From contig JAJFJO010000122.1 in the NCBI GenBank assembly GCA_021774015.1, forward strand, positions 1 through 11,622: a stretch of 11,622 nucleotides of DNA. The letters are read 5' to 3'. Below, piece after piece: positions 1 through 7,663 of this stretch. This DNA comes from Gammaproteobacteria bacterium (GTDB taxonomy: Bacteria; Pseudomonadota; Gammaproteobacteria; Coxiellales; Coxiellaceae). The translations under genes and the position numbers were made by a program. A model generated the notes under the pieces. The model was not told the origin of the DNA and ran no database searches. It worked only from the letters and a program-made list of their open reading frames with translations. Each line of letters begins with the position of its first letter. Position 1 is the first letter of the stretch.

Positions 1-798
1 CGTATCATTAAACACACTGGCAACATGATATTTTCCTTCACGCAAGGTAAATTGCGGCGCAAGCTCTTGTACCACAATATATTGGCCATCACGCCGGTAA
101 TTCACTACAGATTCTTTACCCGATGCATTATTCACTGCAAAAATCGCGGGAATGGGTTGTCCAGATCTGAGTTGAAAATAGGTAAAATGCCCATCATCAA
201 ATATATGTAGAGGCATAATAGAGTGTGCACCATTGAAACTGTAATTCCAATTGTAATTCTGAGGATTTTTATGCGCAATTGAAATCGCGCGCTGCTGCTC
301 TTGGTTATAACGCACGCTGGCTAGCATGCTGGCACGCGTCGCATCTGGATATTTAAATTGAACAGAATACGTGCTGTTGTTCTCTCTATTTAATGATTTT
401 GAATTACCCATTAAATGAAAATAATATGTATGTCGATTAGTCACCACCGTCATATTCGTATTTGATCCTAAAATAGTGGGTTTTAAAAACATCATATTGG
501 GCAGCCCTTTAAGAACACTTACCGTCCAAGCATCTAAATCACCATTTTGAATGTTCTCAATGACCTCATTTTTCCCAAACACAATTTGTGTGCTAGTAAA
601 AGTCGATGCATGAATGGGCACCACATTATCACGCTGATAAGCCACTACTTTAATGCGATTGTCCGTTGCTAAACTGCGTGCTTTTTCAACTGCAAAAATA
701 GACTGGGTACACAATAAAGATCCCAGTAGTAATCCAAATAACATACTATTTTTCTGCATTTTTTTTGTTTTTTTTATCTGACATATCCGAATGTTCAT
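1..798 (-). CDS. virB9: VirB9-like outer-membrane core protein, 3' end cut by window edge
   Basis: The frame is open from 798 through base 1, giving 266 residues and no stop, so the C-terminus lies outside. VirB9 is a periplasmic and outer-membrane core component that binds VirB7 and VirB10. A hydrophobic signal segment (MLFGLLLGSLLCTQSIFA) comes before a likely signal peptidase site ahead of VEKARSL. The body is beta-rich: a VirB9-like N-terminal domain (DNRIKVVAYQRDNVVPI, then ENIQNGDLDAWTVS), followed by a NYNWNYSFNG segment, and then FDDGHFTYFQLRSGQPIPAI and VNYRRDGQYIVVQ, which are typical of VirB9/TrbG/CagX proteins. I chose ATG 798 because AAGGA lies 11 bases upstream. The in-frame ATG at 759 would give a more usual signal peptide, but it follows an A-rich tract without a Shine-Dalgarno. 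The gene is last in the visible operon, after virB8. Confidence 0.9.
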   Translation of the reverse strand, partial: MNIRICQIKKTKKMQKNSMLFGLLLGSLLCTQSIFAVEKARSLATDNRIKVVAYQRDNVVPIHASTFTSTQIVFGKNEVIENIQNGDLDAWTVSVLKGLPNMMFLKPTILGSNTNMTVVTNRHTYYFHLMGNSKSLNRENNSTYSVQFKYPDATRASMLASVRYNQEQQRAISIAHKNPQNYNWNYSFNGAHSIMPLHIFDDGHFTYFQLRSGQPIPAIFAVNNASGKESVVNYRRDGQYIVVQELAPQFTLREGKYHVASVFNDT

Positions 799-821
799 CT
801 GATTGATTATCCTTTTTGATG

Positions 822-1724
822 TTATACGTTACGTTGTTCTTTGGTAAAACGAGTCACTGTAAAACCATTCCAATCACGCCACCGATCATTAGGATCACTA
901 GGCGTACCTCGATAGGCCCAGGATAGTAATGCCGTATAGGCTTTCGTTTTTTGAATACTTGAGCTCTTAACATGATCGGTAACCGTAAAATTCACTTGTG
1001 CCACATTATGATGCGTTTGTTGCGGCTTCAATTTCCCGATATTTTGCTTAGTCGAATCCAAAAACACGACGCTGTCTACATGCACCGTTCTAGAACCCTG
1101 GTTGCCTAATATATTAATCGGTGAATGGATATTACTAGTGGATTGGCCATTTCTATATTGTCTAGCAACTTCTGCATCTGACATGAGGTTAATCAGTGAG
1201 TATTGCTCATCATAAGAACTGGCATCATAGCTTTCTCGGTTGATCACATACTGCACGAGATCACTTTCAACTTGAGCCTGAAGAGTTGGCGCAGCCCGTT
1301 GCGCCATCGGCTGTACCGACACACGCCCATCAGAATAATGGTTAATCAGTAAGGGCTCCATATGCTGCATCGGTATCAGTCCATTGATCGCAATGGTGAG
1401 TAAAATTGCTAAACCCATGGCGATAAAAAAAGCCAGTTTATAACGGTTTCTAGAGACAATAACGGACGTATACATGTCGTCCGCCCAGCTTCGCGCCTCG
1501 ATAAAATAACTATTTTTAAGACTATCGACTTGCGCCGTTGTAGACTGGATTTTTTCCAGTGGGTTTGTTTTTTCCGAGTCATTGTGTGCATTGCTCTCTT
1601 GCAATAATCTCATTCGTATTAACATGAATCGTACCCAACACCACCCTTTTTTTAGGTTGGATACAAAAAAATAGAGTATGGAATGAACGCTAGAACGAAC
1701 ACGTGATTGAACATTGGATCTCAT
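822..1724 (-). CDS. virB8: VirB8-like inner-membrane assembly protein
   Basis: VirB8 is a bitopic inner-membrane protein whose periplasmic NTF2-like domain nucleates assembly of the secretion channel. The features seen are a cytoplasmic N-terminus, one membrane span near residues 96-117 (YKLAFFIAMGLAILLTIAI) preceded by the family-like ARSWADDMYTSVIVSRNR, then a periplasmic domain with SYDEQYSLINLMSD. The C-terminal DRWRDWNGFTVTRF corresponds to the NPLGF region of VirB8 proteins, here degenerate (only N-GF kept). At 300 residues it is longer than the usual 220-250, because about 70 extra residues precede the span and include a semi-hydrophobic stretch (15-36). ATG 1724 is supported by GGGAG about 10 bases upstream, inside the end of virB6; internal ATGs at residues 34 and 38 lack a clear site. 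Only three bases separate it from the virB6 stop. Confidence 0.9.
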   Translation of the reverse strand: MRSNVQSRVRSSVHSILYFFVSNLKKGWCWVRFMLIRMRLLQESNAHNDSEKTNPLEKIQSTTAQVDSLKNSYFIEARSWADDMYTSVIVSRNRYKLAFFIAMGLAILLTIAINGLIPMQHMEPLLINHYSDGRVSVQPMAQRAAPTLQAQVESDLVQYVINRESYDASSYDEQYSLINLMSDAEVARQYRNGQSTSNIHSPINILGNQGSRTVHVDSVVFLDSTKQNIGKLKPQQTHHNVAQVNFTVTDHVKSSSIQKTKAYTALLSWAYRGTPSDPNDRWRDWNGFTVTRFTKEQRNV

Positions 1725-1727
1725 TGT

Positions 1728-2756
1728 TTAAGGTCTCCCGGGTAATATTAATGAGCGTCTGATCGCTTTCATTGATGTAGTTGCCACTTGTGCACCTGCG
1801 CCTTTAAGTAATGTGCTCGCAGGTTGGGTTAGCGGTTTAGCTGCTTTATGCGTGCTTAATAGGCCACCTACTGCACCACCGATAGTACCTGCAAGTAATG
1901 ATGACCCTGAGGTGGTAGTTATTGTGCCGCCAATCGATTGTGCCAGCTGAGCCGCTTTTAAAATAATACCTATACCAATAAATCCAACGATCACCGTTGG
2001 CACAAAACCTCCAATAGAGAGTTTTGTTGCATGATTAAGATAAGTGCCCCCGATCGCCCATTGCGCCAGGCTTAGTGCCAAGGCCAACATCGCCGATACA
2101 AAAATCATAAGCAAAGAAAACCCGACGCAAGCACCCAACCAACGATCAAAAAAACCGTGTGTGCGTTTAAAGACAGTAAAACAGATAAACAAAGGCGCTG
2201 TTGAAAATAAAATCGCTAACATAACTTTTGCAAGTACCAACTCAAACACAGCGGTTAAAATCAGTGCCAATCCAAAACCCCAAATTAATACTGCATTTAA
2301 ACAGGGCCCTAAATCATGCCAAGACCCCTTATTCCAAACCCACGTGCCTATTTTCACAAATTCAATTAAAACAGACTGGAGTGCTCCATTAATACCGGTG
2401 CCAGCAAAGTGAGGAATGGGTATGGGTGTGGCATTAACAAGTACATCCCCTATCTGCCCTGCCCCCTGATTAAAAAGACTCATAAATGACTGGCTAAACC
2501 ATCCCCAATTCATAGCCGCCATATAAATGATGGTTAATTTTAAAGAGGATTTCACCAAATTATTCATCGAGAGTTTTACCCAACCTTGAGTGATCGACAG
2601 TCCCATTAAAACAATATACAAGACAATCGCGCCCCCTAGTGGTGCCTTTAAATAACCTGCCAAGGCGTTATACGCATGAAAGACATAGTTATTTAGTAAA
2701 CCATCAAGCTCAGAAAAAAACTTTTCAATCACTGTCATGTAAGTTGGGATTATCAT
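1728..2756 (-). CDS. virB6: VirB6/TrbL-like polytopic inner-membrane channel protein
   Basis: This 342-residue protein is strongly hydrophobic, with about six membrane spans near residues 39-56, 72-91, 153-172, 174-195, 207-232 and 250-268, and a long loop (about 93-150) between the second and third. That topology, the length and the position before virB8 fit VirB6, the inner-membrane channel component that contacts substrate DNA during export. The C-terminal tail (after about 275) is rich in Gly, Ala, Ser and Thr with a basic end, and is probably cytoplasmic. ATG 2756 is preceded by AAGGAG and GGGAGA. The call rests on topology and context more than on a sharp motif, but no other polytopic component belongs here. 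Confidence 0.88.
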   Translation of the reverse strand: MIIPTYMTVIEKFFSELDGLLNNYVFHAYNALAGYLKAPLGGAIVLYIVLMGLSITQGWVKLSMNNLVKSSLKLTIIYMAAMNWGWFSQSFMSLFNQGAGQIGDVLVNATPIPIPHFAGTGINGALQSVLIEFVKIGTWVWNKGSWHDLGPCLNAVLIWGFGLALILTAVFELVLAKVMLAILFSTAPLFICFTVFKRTHGFFDRWLGACVGFSLLMIFVSAMLALALSLAQWAIGGTYLNHATKLSIGGFVPTVIVGFIGIGIILKAAQLAQSIGGTITTTSGSSLLAGTIGGAVGGLLSTHKAAKPLTQPASTLLKGAGAQVATTSMKAIRRSLILPGRP

Positions 2757-2787
2757 TCTCCCGGCTCCTTATTGGGTTTCAACCCTA

Positions 2788-3168
2788 TTAAATCGTGTCA
2801 AAACGCACGCGCTCATAATCCTCTTTAATCGCATTAAAGGTTTTTCGATTGCTGAGATCACTAACGGTAATGCCTTTAAAAAATTGCGTGGTCTTTCCAT
2901 AACGCGCCATGGCAGTGTAAAACTTGCTACAAAAACTCGGCTTTTGTTTACCCGTCATACACTCACCATAATAATAACCACCAGGAGCATTAAACACATG
3001 CAGTTGCTTTTCAGCATATTGTGAGGCGCTCACTAAGAATTGAGCCGTCGTATCAGGATCGATTTTTTGTATGGGGTTCTGATGGCCACCGCAGCCACTT
3101 AATAATGCAGCACAGCCAACCATTGCTAACAGTGTTACGATTCTTTTCTTTGTTGTAATGATATTCAT
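2788..3168 (-). CDS. Lipoprotein of unknown family in the virB cluster
   Basis: This is a 126-residue predicted lipoprotein. It has a basic start (TTKKR), a hydrophobic core and a lipobox LLSGC with the lipidated Cys at about residue 26, followed by GG. The mature part is soluble-looking and has two further Cys residues in GGYYYGECMTG and KPSFCSKFY that could form a disulfide, plus a charged C-terminus (KEDYERVRF). I do not recognise the family. Its place between virB5 and virB6 is where many conjugation clusters carry an entry-exclusion lipoprotein (EexN type) or a species-specific accessory, so exclusion or core stabilisation are guesses. ATG 3168 has AAGGA about 9 bases upstream; TTG 3171 just before it is an alternative. 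The gene lies 27 bases after the VirB7-like gene. Confidence 0.8.
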   Translation of the reverse strand: MNIITTKKRIVTLLAMVGCAALLSGCGGHQNPIQKIDPDTTAQFLVSASQYAEKQLHVFNAPGGYYYGECMTGKQKPSFCSKFYTAMARYGKTTQFFKGITVSDLSNRKTFNAIKEDYERVRFDTI

Positions 3169-3194
3169 CAATGTATTTCCTTATAGTGTTAGTA

Positions 3195-3350
3195 TTATTG
3201 ATTCACATTCCAGCTATTCACTGGCGTCTTAGTACACGTGGCCCCGAAATGGGTACACGGTGCATTCAAGTGATTTCGCGCACAGCCCATTAGGCCTGCG
3301 CACATCAGACTTAAAAATAAAATCAAGCCTATCCGATATTGGTTTTTCAT
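3195..3350 (-). CDS. virB7: Small VirB7-like lipoprotein
   Basis: This 51-residue gene starts at ATG 3350 with GGAGAAG just upstream and ends at TAA 3195. The product has a basic N-terminus (MKNQYRIG), a hydrophobic core and a lipobox GLMGC, putting the lipidated Cys at residue 22. The mature chain is about 30 residues, with Cys in NAPCTHF and GATCTKT, and ends KTPVNSWNVNQ. Short lipoproteins with a PVN motif near the end are typical of the VirB7/TraN/TrwH family. There the motif contacts VirB9, and the lipid anchors the core complex in the outer membrane. In Agrobacterium virB7 follows virB6; here the gene comes before it, after virB5. The assignment to VirB7 is inference from size, lipobox, PVN motif and context; a second exclusion lipoprotein is the alternative. 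Confidence 0.78.
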   Translation of the reverse strand: MKNQYRIGLILFLSLMCAGLMGCARNHLNAPCTHFGATCTKTPVNSWNVNQ

Positions 3351-3385
3351 TGTCTTCTCCATGCTTTTTCCCCTATTTTTTTCAT
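3347..3385 (-). CDS. Possible 12-codon leader ORF coupled to the VirB7-like gene
   Basis: ATG 3385 is preceded by a good GAGGGAG site six bases away and reads MKKIGEKAWRRQ before TGA at 3349-3347. That stop shares an ATGA with the ATG of the VirB7-like gene, and the VirB7 ribosome binding site lies inside this ORF. Such an arrangement can couple translation of the downstream gene. It may instead be chance in A-rich sequence; no peptide function is implied. Confidence 0.3.
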   Translation of the reverse strand: MKKIGEKAWRRQ

Positions 3386-3401
3386 TTTTTCTCCCTCTCT
3401 T

Positions 3402-4163
3402 TTAGTGTGTGGGTAGTGTGTTAAATTGTGCACTCTGCGTTTTCTGTGCAATCGTATCGGCTTGAGACTGCGCCATTTGCTGATTCATCAAAATCTGCAT
3501 CTTCAATTCCTGTGTTTGAATGTAGGCAAGCTCTGCAATTAACCGTGAATTTAAATCCATCGCCGCTTTGGTATTCTTGGCTTGATCAATTTTCGCAGAC
3601 AATGCATGAATGGATTGTAAGTGTGTTTTGATATTGTTGAATGAATAGGTTGCATTGACCATAGCAGCACGATTGACCTGCACTTCTTGAGAGTATACCT
3701 GCGCTTTATCTTTACTCGCTCCTTTTTGATACGTGGATGGCGACACACTTGGATGGTCTTGTTGATAGGCTTTGACCAACTCCTGATACCGCTGTGGATT
3801 GCCTCCCGACATGCCGTGCAATGCACTGTTCCAGTCACTCGGTGACCACTCGCGTGTGCTTAAATCTTGCGGCCCGTTCATTAGACTCCCATACCCATAA
3901 TGCCCTTCAGATTCAGATTTAATGCGTTTCATAAGCTCATACTGTTGCTGTAACTGCTCATAACGCTGTTGTGCTTGCTGTGCTTTTTGCTCCATTTGCG
4001 TCAATTGCCTACCAAATACAGCCCAACCGGCAGCATCAAACACGGCATAAGACGCATTTGAGCAACTCAAAAGCAATACACTAATACATATCACCAACAC
4101 ATTGTGATATTTCACGGTGCTAGCATGGCGTGATTGATTTGTTATTTCTATCTCACCTTTCAC
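3402..4163 (-). CDS. virB5: VirB5-like pilus-tip/periplasmic protein
   Basis: VirB5 is a minor pilus component exported to the periplasm and found at the pilus tip, where it helps contact the recipient or host. The 253-residue product has a 20-residue polar N-terminus, a hydrophobic signal (NVLVICISVLLLS) and a probable signal peptidase I site ASYA before VFDAAGW. LLLSC in the signal is only a poor lipobox. The mature protein begins with a Gln-rich coiled coil (about residues 54-80, AQQAQQRYEQLQQQYELM), then GHYGYGSLMNG, a Pro/Ser-rich middle, and a second helical pair near the C-terminus, the usual VirB5/TraC layout. The start is GTG 4163, overlapping the virB4 TAG by one base, with AAAGG 9 bases upstream. 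The gene sits between virB4 and the VirB7-like gene. Confidence 0.88.
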   Translation of the reverse strand: MKGEIEITNQSRHASTVKYHNVLVICISVLLLSCSNASYAVFDAAGWAVFGRQLTQMEQKAQQAQQRYEQLQQQYELMKRIKSESEGHYGYGSLMNGPQDLSTREWSPSDWNSALHGMSGGNPQRYQELVKAYQQDHPSVSPSTYQKGASKDKAQVYSQEVQVNRAAMVNATYSFNNIKTHLQSIHALSAKIDQAKNTKAAMDLNSRLIAELAYIQTQELKMQILMNQQMAQSQADTIAQKTQSAQFNTLPTH

Positions 4164-6652
4164 TACGTTTTACCTTTACATCTTTGCAAAAAAACAGGTA
4201 ACCATACGTCAGGATCATCCCCTAACTCACCCCTAATCTGCGTCAAGAGCTCTACGGTTCTTTGCGTGCCTGACATAATGGTAAGAAGATCTTTTAAATG
4301 CCCCAAGTTTAATGTACCCAATGTAGATTCATGAGCTTGCTTAATTAAAAACAGACGAGACTCCGGCTCATTGTCTTTAATACAAGCAAACTCTGATTCC
4401 GTGAGATTAAAACCATCCTTATAATGCTCACGCTTAGCTTGGGGGTTGGCGAAATAGAGATTCGTCGCACAATTATCTAAAATAGTGTGGCTGATCGATG
4501 AATCCACTACACTTTTAGGTGATTGCGTTGCAAAGATAAGGTGACAATTGAGTTTACGACATGTAGGCAGCCATTTCTTAAGCTTGATTTGCCAATAATC
4601 ATTATCCAAATACTGCCACGCTTCATCTAAAAATACCGACATTAAACGACCGTCAAGACTTAACTCTAAACGATGAAACAGATACATGGTCACTGCGGCT
4701 AACACCGTCGGAGGTTCATTATCTAAAAAATGTGTCATATCAAAACCCATTTTTTTGTGTATCTTCAACGAGTCTTCATCATGATCAAATAAGTACGCAT
4801 ATTCACCATCCGCTCGAGATCCATCACCCTTGAGCCAACGCTTTAAACGCAGCCAACGCTCAAACGTCACCGGTAACATTTGAGTTGCATTACTTAAATT
4901 ACGATGTTCTGGCGCTAATTGATCATAAGCATAGTCAATACATTGGTTCAGCTGATCAACAATAGATTCACTCACCTCGACTTCGCCTTCTTTTTTGATT
5001 AGCTGTACTAGCCACTGTTTGCAAAATTGGCGATTAACAGGTGTGTCCTCTAACTGCAGTGGATTAAATCGAATACCTGAGGCATGATCAGGCGACAGCA
5101 CCGCATAATACCCCCTACTCGCTCGAATATAAATCTCCGCACCTCGGTTGCGATCAAAGAAAAAACTGCGACCGCCATAGCGATTCAGCTGCGCATCCAA
5201 AAAACACATCGCCACTGTTTTACCAGAACCATTACCACCAATAAGAGTCGTATGCCCCGGCGCAGGATTATCTTTAGGACCTTTTGCATGAAGGTTAAAC
5301 CATAATGGTGTCTTCGAGGGTGTTTCAATGAGCGTTAAAGCAGAACCTAAATGATTACCATCATAAAATCCCGTGCGATAATTATGTAATGGGAAAAAAT
5401 CTACGAAGTTTTGAGAACTAATGAGGCTGGATCGTGCGATGTATTTGCTATTCGTGGGTATTTGCGCCCAAAACGCGGCTTCTTGTCCTAAAGTTTCTCT
5501 TACAGCCACCATACCCGCATTCATATAGCAGGTAATCACATGAGCCACTTGGTCTTCTAATGTGTTAAGAGAGTCACTTAATAACATCACGGTATTATGA
5601 TGGTAACCCATCACTATATGATCACTAGCCAACATATCACGCGCAGTGGTGAGTGCTTCAATTTGACTCGCGGCAGGATCATTGACGTTCTGCAATTTAT
5701 TGCTATGTCGATCCATAAGCTTATCTGCCTCAGCTTTTGTCTCGAACGTAAAACTATTAGTGCTAATAAATTCACCTTCTAAATGCAATAACGGATCCAA
5801 CATAATGCTCGCTGTATCATTGCCATAACGTTTAACGGTAACCAATGCACCAAAACGTGTGTCAGATTTTCTGCTTCCTTGAAACTGAATATAGTCACCA
5901 AAAAAAATACGTTTCGTCGATAGATACTGAGCGATATTCCCATGAGGGTAGTGAGAAGCAGCCGTGAAAGACTTTTTAAATGTGTGGTCTATGGGTGCAT
6001 TGTATTGAGCGCCTTTAAATCGTAACGCCTCACCGCCATTAATGACTAAACTGACATAAGCCAATAACTCGCTAAATCCCTGTTCCTGATCTTGCTCCCC
6101 TAAAACAATCGGATTAAATACGGACAATGAGGTAGTTAACTGGAATACTGCATCATTGAGACTCTTCATATCTACCCTGCGGCGATGATCACGTGCTTCT
6201 TTAACATAGCGGTTACTCACTTTACTAAACACACGTCTTAATCCACCCACCTTACCTGTCGTTAGCCCTTTATAAACAATCGCGATATATAAATCATTCA
6301 CATACAAAGAGCTATCGCTAAATTGTTCTTGATATGCGGAATCTATTTTTTGTGAAAAATCATTATCAAATTGACCGCCTAAATGAACCGCTTCTTTGTG
6401 CCGATGCATCGTTGTTAATATACAAAAACGCTCATCCAGTGCCGTCAAAGCACGGTGCCACGTTTTTTTATACCCATTAATAATGTCTGTTTTTTCAGTA
6501 TCAAATGGAACACCAGCAATTTTAATCACTGACACTAACGCACCATTATGGGCTTCTAATATCGTCGGTGAATTAAAGTGTGTTAAAGGAACATGCCTTG
6601 ACACACCCACCTCGCTTTGTGCTATTTTTACTGACAACTCAATAAGGCTCAT
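4163..6652 (-). CDS. virB4: VirB4-like ATPase of the type IV secretion system
   Basis: VirB4 is the large cytoplasmic ATPase at the base of the channel; it energises pilus biogenesis and substrate transfer. At 829 residues it matches the family's usual length of about 800. The N-terminal half resembles the CagE/TrbE/VirB domain (FCILTTMHRHKE, LYIAIVYKG). Walker A is GGNGSGKT near residues 472-479, Walker B is VFLDEAW near 670-676, and the conserved FATQSP block near 700 is followed by NLYFANPQA. All expected motifs are present, so it should be active. I chose ATG 6652 (MSLIELSVKIAQ) because TGGGGA lies about 10 bases upstream and the overlap with virB3 is only 14 bases; the longer frame from ATG 6688 has a weak site and would add 12 residues. 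It ends in a one-base overlap with virB5. Confidence 0.96.
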   Translation of the reverse strand: MSLIELSVKIAQSEVGVSRHVPLTHFNSPTILEAHNGALVSVIKIAGVPFDTEKTDIINGYKKTWHRALTALDERFCILTTMHRHKEAVHLGGQFDNDFSQKIDSAYQEQFSDSSLYVNDLYIAIVYKGLTTGKVGGLRRVFSKVSNRYVKEARDHRRRVDMKSLNDAVFQLTTSLSVFNPIVLGEQDQEQGFSELLAYVSLVINGGEALRFKGAQYNAPIDHTFKKSFTAASHYPHGNIAQYLSTKRIFFGDYIQFQGSRKSDTRFGALVTVKRYGNDTASIMLDPLLHLEGEFISTNSFTFETKAEADKLMDRHSNKLQNVNDPAASQIEALTTARDMLASDHIVMGYHHNTVMLLSDSLNTLEDQVAHVITCYMNAGMVAVRETLGQEAAFWAQIPTNSKYIARSSLISSQNFVDFFPLHNYRTGFYDGNHLGSALTLIETPSKTPLWFNLHAKGPKDNPAPGHTTLIGGNGSGKTVAMCFLDAQLNRYGGRSFFFDRNRGAEIYIRASRGYYAVLSPDHASGIRFNPLQLEDTPVNRQFCKQWLVQLIKKEGEVEVSESIVDQLNQCIDYAYDQLAPEHRNLSNATQMLPVTFERWLRLKRWLKGDGSRADGEYAYLFDHDEDSLKIHKKMGFDMTHFLDNEPPTVLAAVTMYLFHRLELSLDGRLMSVFLDEAWQYLDNDYWQIKLKKWLPTCRKLNCHLIFATQSPKSVVDSSISHTILDNCATNLYFANPQAKREHYKDGFNLTESEFACIKDNEPESRLFLIKQAHESTLGTLNLGHLKDLLTIMSGTQRTVELLTQIRGELGDDPDVWLPVFLQRCKGKT

Positions 6653-6929
6653 AAGCTTGGCATCCCCACAGCCGTTTGTTAGGCACATTTAAACAATCCA
6701 GTTTTTTAAATATCAGTTTAAAAATATGATGATCAATAGCACACGCAATCACACCCACCACATGCAGTGGCAAGAACATAAAAAGATACAGTGGTGATGA
6801 CAACAAAATAAAAAAACACAACACCACCATGATTGAAATGCCTAAATAATCCATGGTAACCCCAAACATCATTGGTGGGCGTGTTAACCCTACAAATAGC
6901 GGGCTGATATCCAATTCTTGCTCGTCCAT
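6639..6929 (-). CDS. virB3: VirB3-like inner-membrane protein
   Basis: This is a 96-residue membrane protein. VirB3 is a small inner-membrane partner of VirB4 needed for pilus assembly. The N-terminal DISPLFVGLTRPPMMFGV matches the family's typical start (a short polar stretch, then PLF-GLTRP and M-GV). Two closely spaced spans follow at about residues 29-46 and 48-66, then a basic cytoplasmic tail ending WGCQAYEPY. ATG 6929 is preferred: AGGTGG lies about 8 bases upstream and the gene starts four bases after the virB2 stop. GTG 6941 would overlap virB2 by eight bases and has no better site. The 3' end overlaps virB4 by 14 bases, which suggests coupled translation of the two partners. Confidence 0.93.
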   Translation of the reverse strand: MDEQELDISPLFVGLTRPPMMFGVTMDYLGISIMVVLCFFILLSSPLYLFMFLPLHVVGVIACAIDHHIFKLIFKKLDCLNVPNKRLWGCQAYEPY

Positions 6930-6933
6930 GATA

Positions 6934-7239
6934 CTATCCACCTAAACCCATTTTCTGAGCGATATAGGATGCACTAAAGACGATACCAATACCCACCACA
7001 ATGGATACCGCTCTCTCTTTCGGAATTTTACCCAATGCTAACGTGCCATATCCCACGCCAATAATGGCAACAACAAACATCAAGCGTGCCGGTGTTGATG
7101 CCAGCAACTCAATTAATCCTCTCAACACACTGGAAATGACATCACTACTACCATCATAAGCCAATGCTAATGACGGTGAACAAGCCAGTAAAAAAACCGG
7201 CAGTTGTTTTATTAATTTTTTAGTTAGTGTTGCTCTCAC
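6934..7239 (-). CDS. virB2: VirB2-like major pilin
   Basis: VirB2 is the major subunit of the conjugative-type pilus, inserted in the inner membrane before polymerising. The start is GTG 7239, set by AAGGAG at 7247-7252 with a seven-base spacer. Longer in-frame starts run back into the ssb gene and have no comparable site. The 101-residue product has a basic N-terminus (MRATLTKKLIKQ), a signal core (LPVFLLACSPSLALA) with a likely cleavage before YDGSSDV, and a mature pilin of about 74 residues. That pilin has two hydrophobic helices (ARLMFVVAIIGVGYGTLAL and AVSIVVGIGIVFSASYIA) joined by a short polar GKIPKER loop, the classic VirB2 layout. It is the first secretion gene, 22 bases after ssb. 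Confidence 0.92.
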   Translation of the reverse strand: MRATLTKKLIKQLPVFLLACSPSLALAYDGSSDVISSVLRGLIELLASTPARLMFVVAIIGVGYGTLALGKIPKERAVSIVVGIGIVFSASYIAQKMGLGG

Positions 7240-7261
7240 TATGATACTCCTTGGTGATTTA

Positions 7262-7663
7262 TTAATTACTCTCATTGATTGTATGTTCATTTTGTTTTTC
7301 GTTTTTATGAACACCATCCATAAATTCAAAGTTATTGCTTGAAAATTGTGGAATTGTAAAATGATACTTTTTATCATCAGGCCCCATGACATGTTGAGAA
7401 TCCATTTTCACAATTGCTTGTACTCGTATCCGAATTCCCGGTACTGAATATTCTTGTAAACGTGAAACGGCTTTCCCCCAAAGTGTGATTGATAACCACT
7501 GTGTGTCATCTTCAAAATCACCATGTTCATTCTTATATTTCCCATCAACTGCCAAAATAAGTGTGCATACCGTCTGTCCTTGTTTGGTTGTTCGAATGGT
7601 AGGAATTTCTTTCAAACGTCCAATTACTTCTAGCCCAGCACCCGTACCTTTATATATTTTCAT
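7262..7663 (-). CDS. ssb: Single-stranded DNA-binding protein, short form
   Basis: This 133-residue OB-fold protein would coat single-stranded DNA, plausibly strands made or received in conjugation. The SSB pattern is clear in order: LEVIGRLKEIPTIRTTKQGQ, then TLILAVDGKYKNEHGDFEDD, TQWLSITLWGKAVSRLQEY (Trp 56 and Trp 62) and PGIRIRVQAIVKM. Chromosomal SSBs normally have about 170-180 residues, with a Gly/Gln-rich linker and an acidic tip ending DDDIPF. Here the tail is short and polar (KNEKQNEHTINESN) and lacks that partner-docking tip. ATG 7663 has GAGGA upstream. The gene sits between the 211-residue protein and virB2. A degraded copy of its 5' end lies just upstream, at 7741-7822. Confidence 0.9.
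   Translation of the reverse strand: MKIYKGTGAGLEVIGRLKEIPTIRTTKQGQTVCTLILAVDGKYKNEHGDFEDDTQWLSITLWGKAVSRLQEYSVPGIRIRVQAIVKMDSQHVMGPDDKKYHFTIPQFSSNNFEFMDGVHKNEKQNEHTINESN

Noticed and set aside
2044..2412. 122-codon plus-strand ORF opposite virB6.
   Set aside because: It lies fully antisense to a clear membrane-protein gene, is of low-complexity polar composition and has no ribosome binding site that I can see.
2774..2785. GGGTTTCAACCC hairpin between the lipoprotein gene and virB6.
   Set aside because: The stem is only four or five pairs with a tiny loop and no T-run, too weak to call a terminator.
7240..7392. Longer virB2 frame reaching back into ssb.
   Set aside because: The extension is a shadow of the ssb coding sequence; AAGGAG at 7247-7252 fixes the start at GTG 7239.
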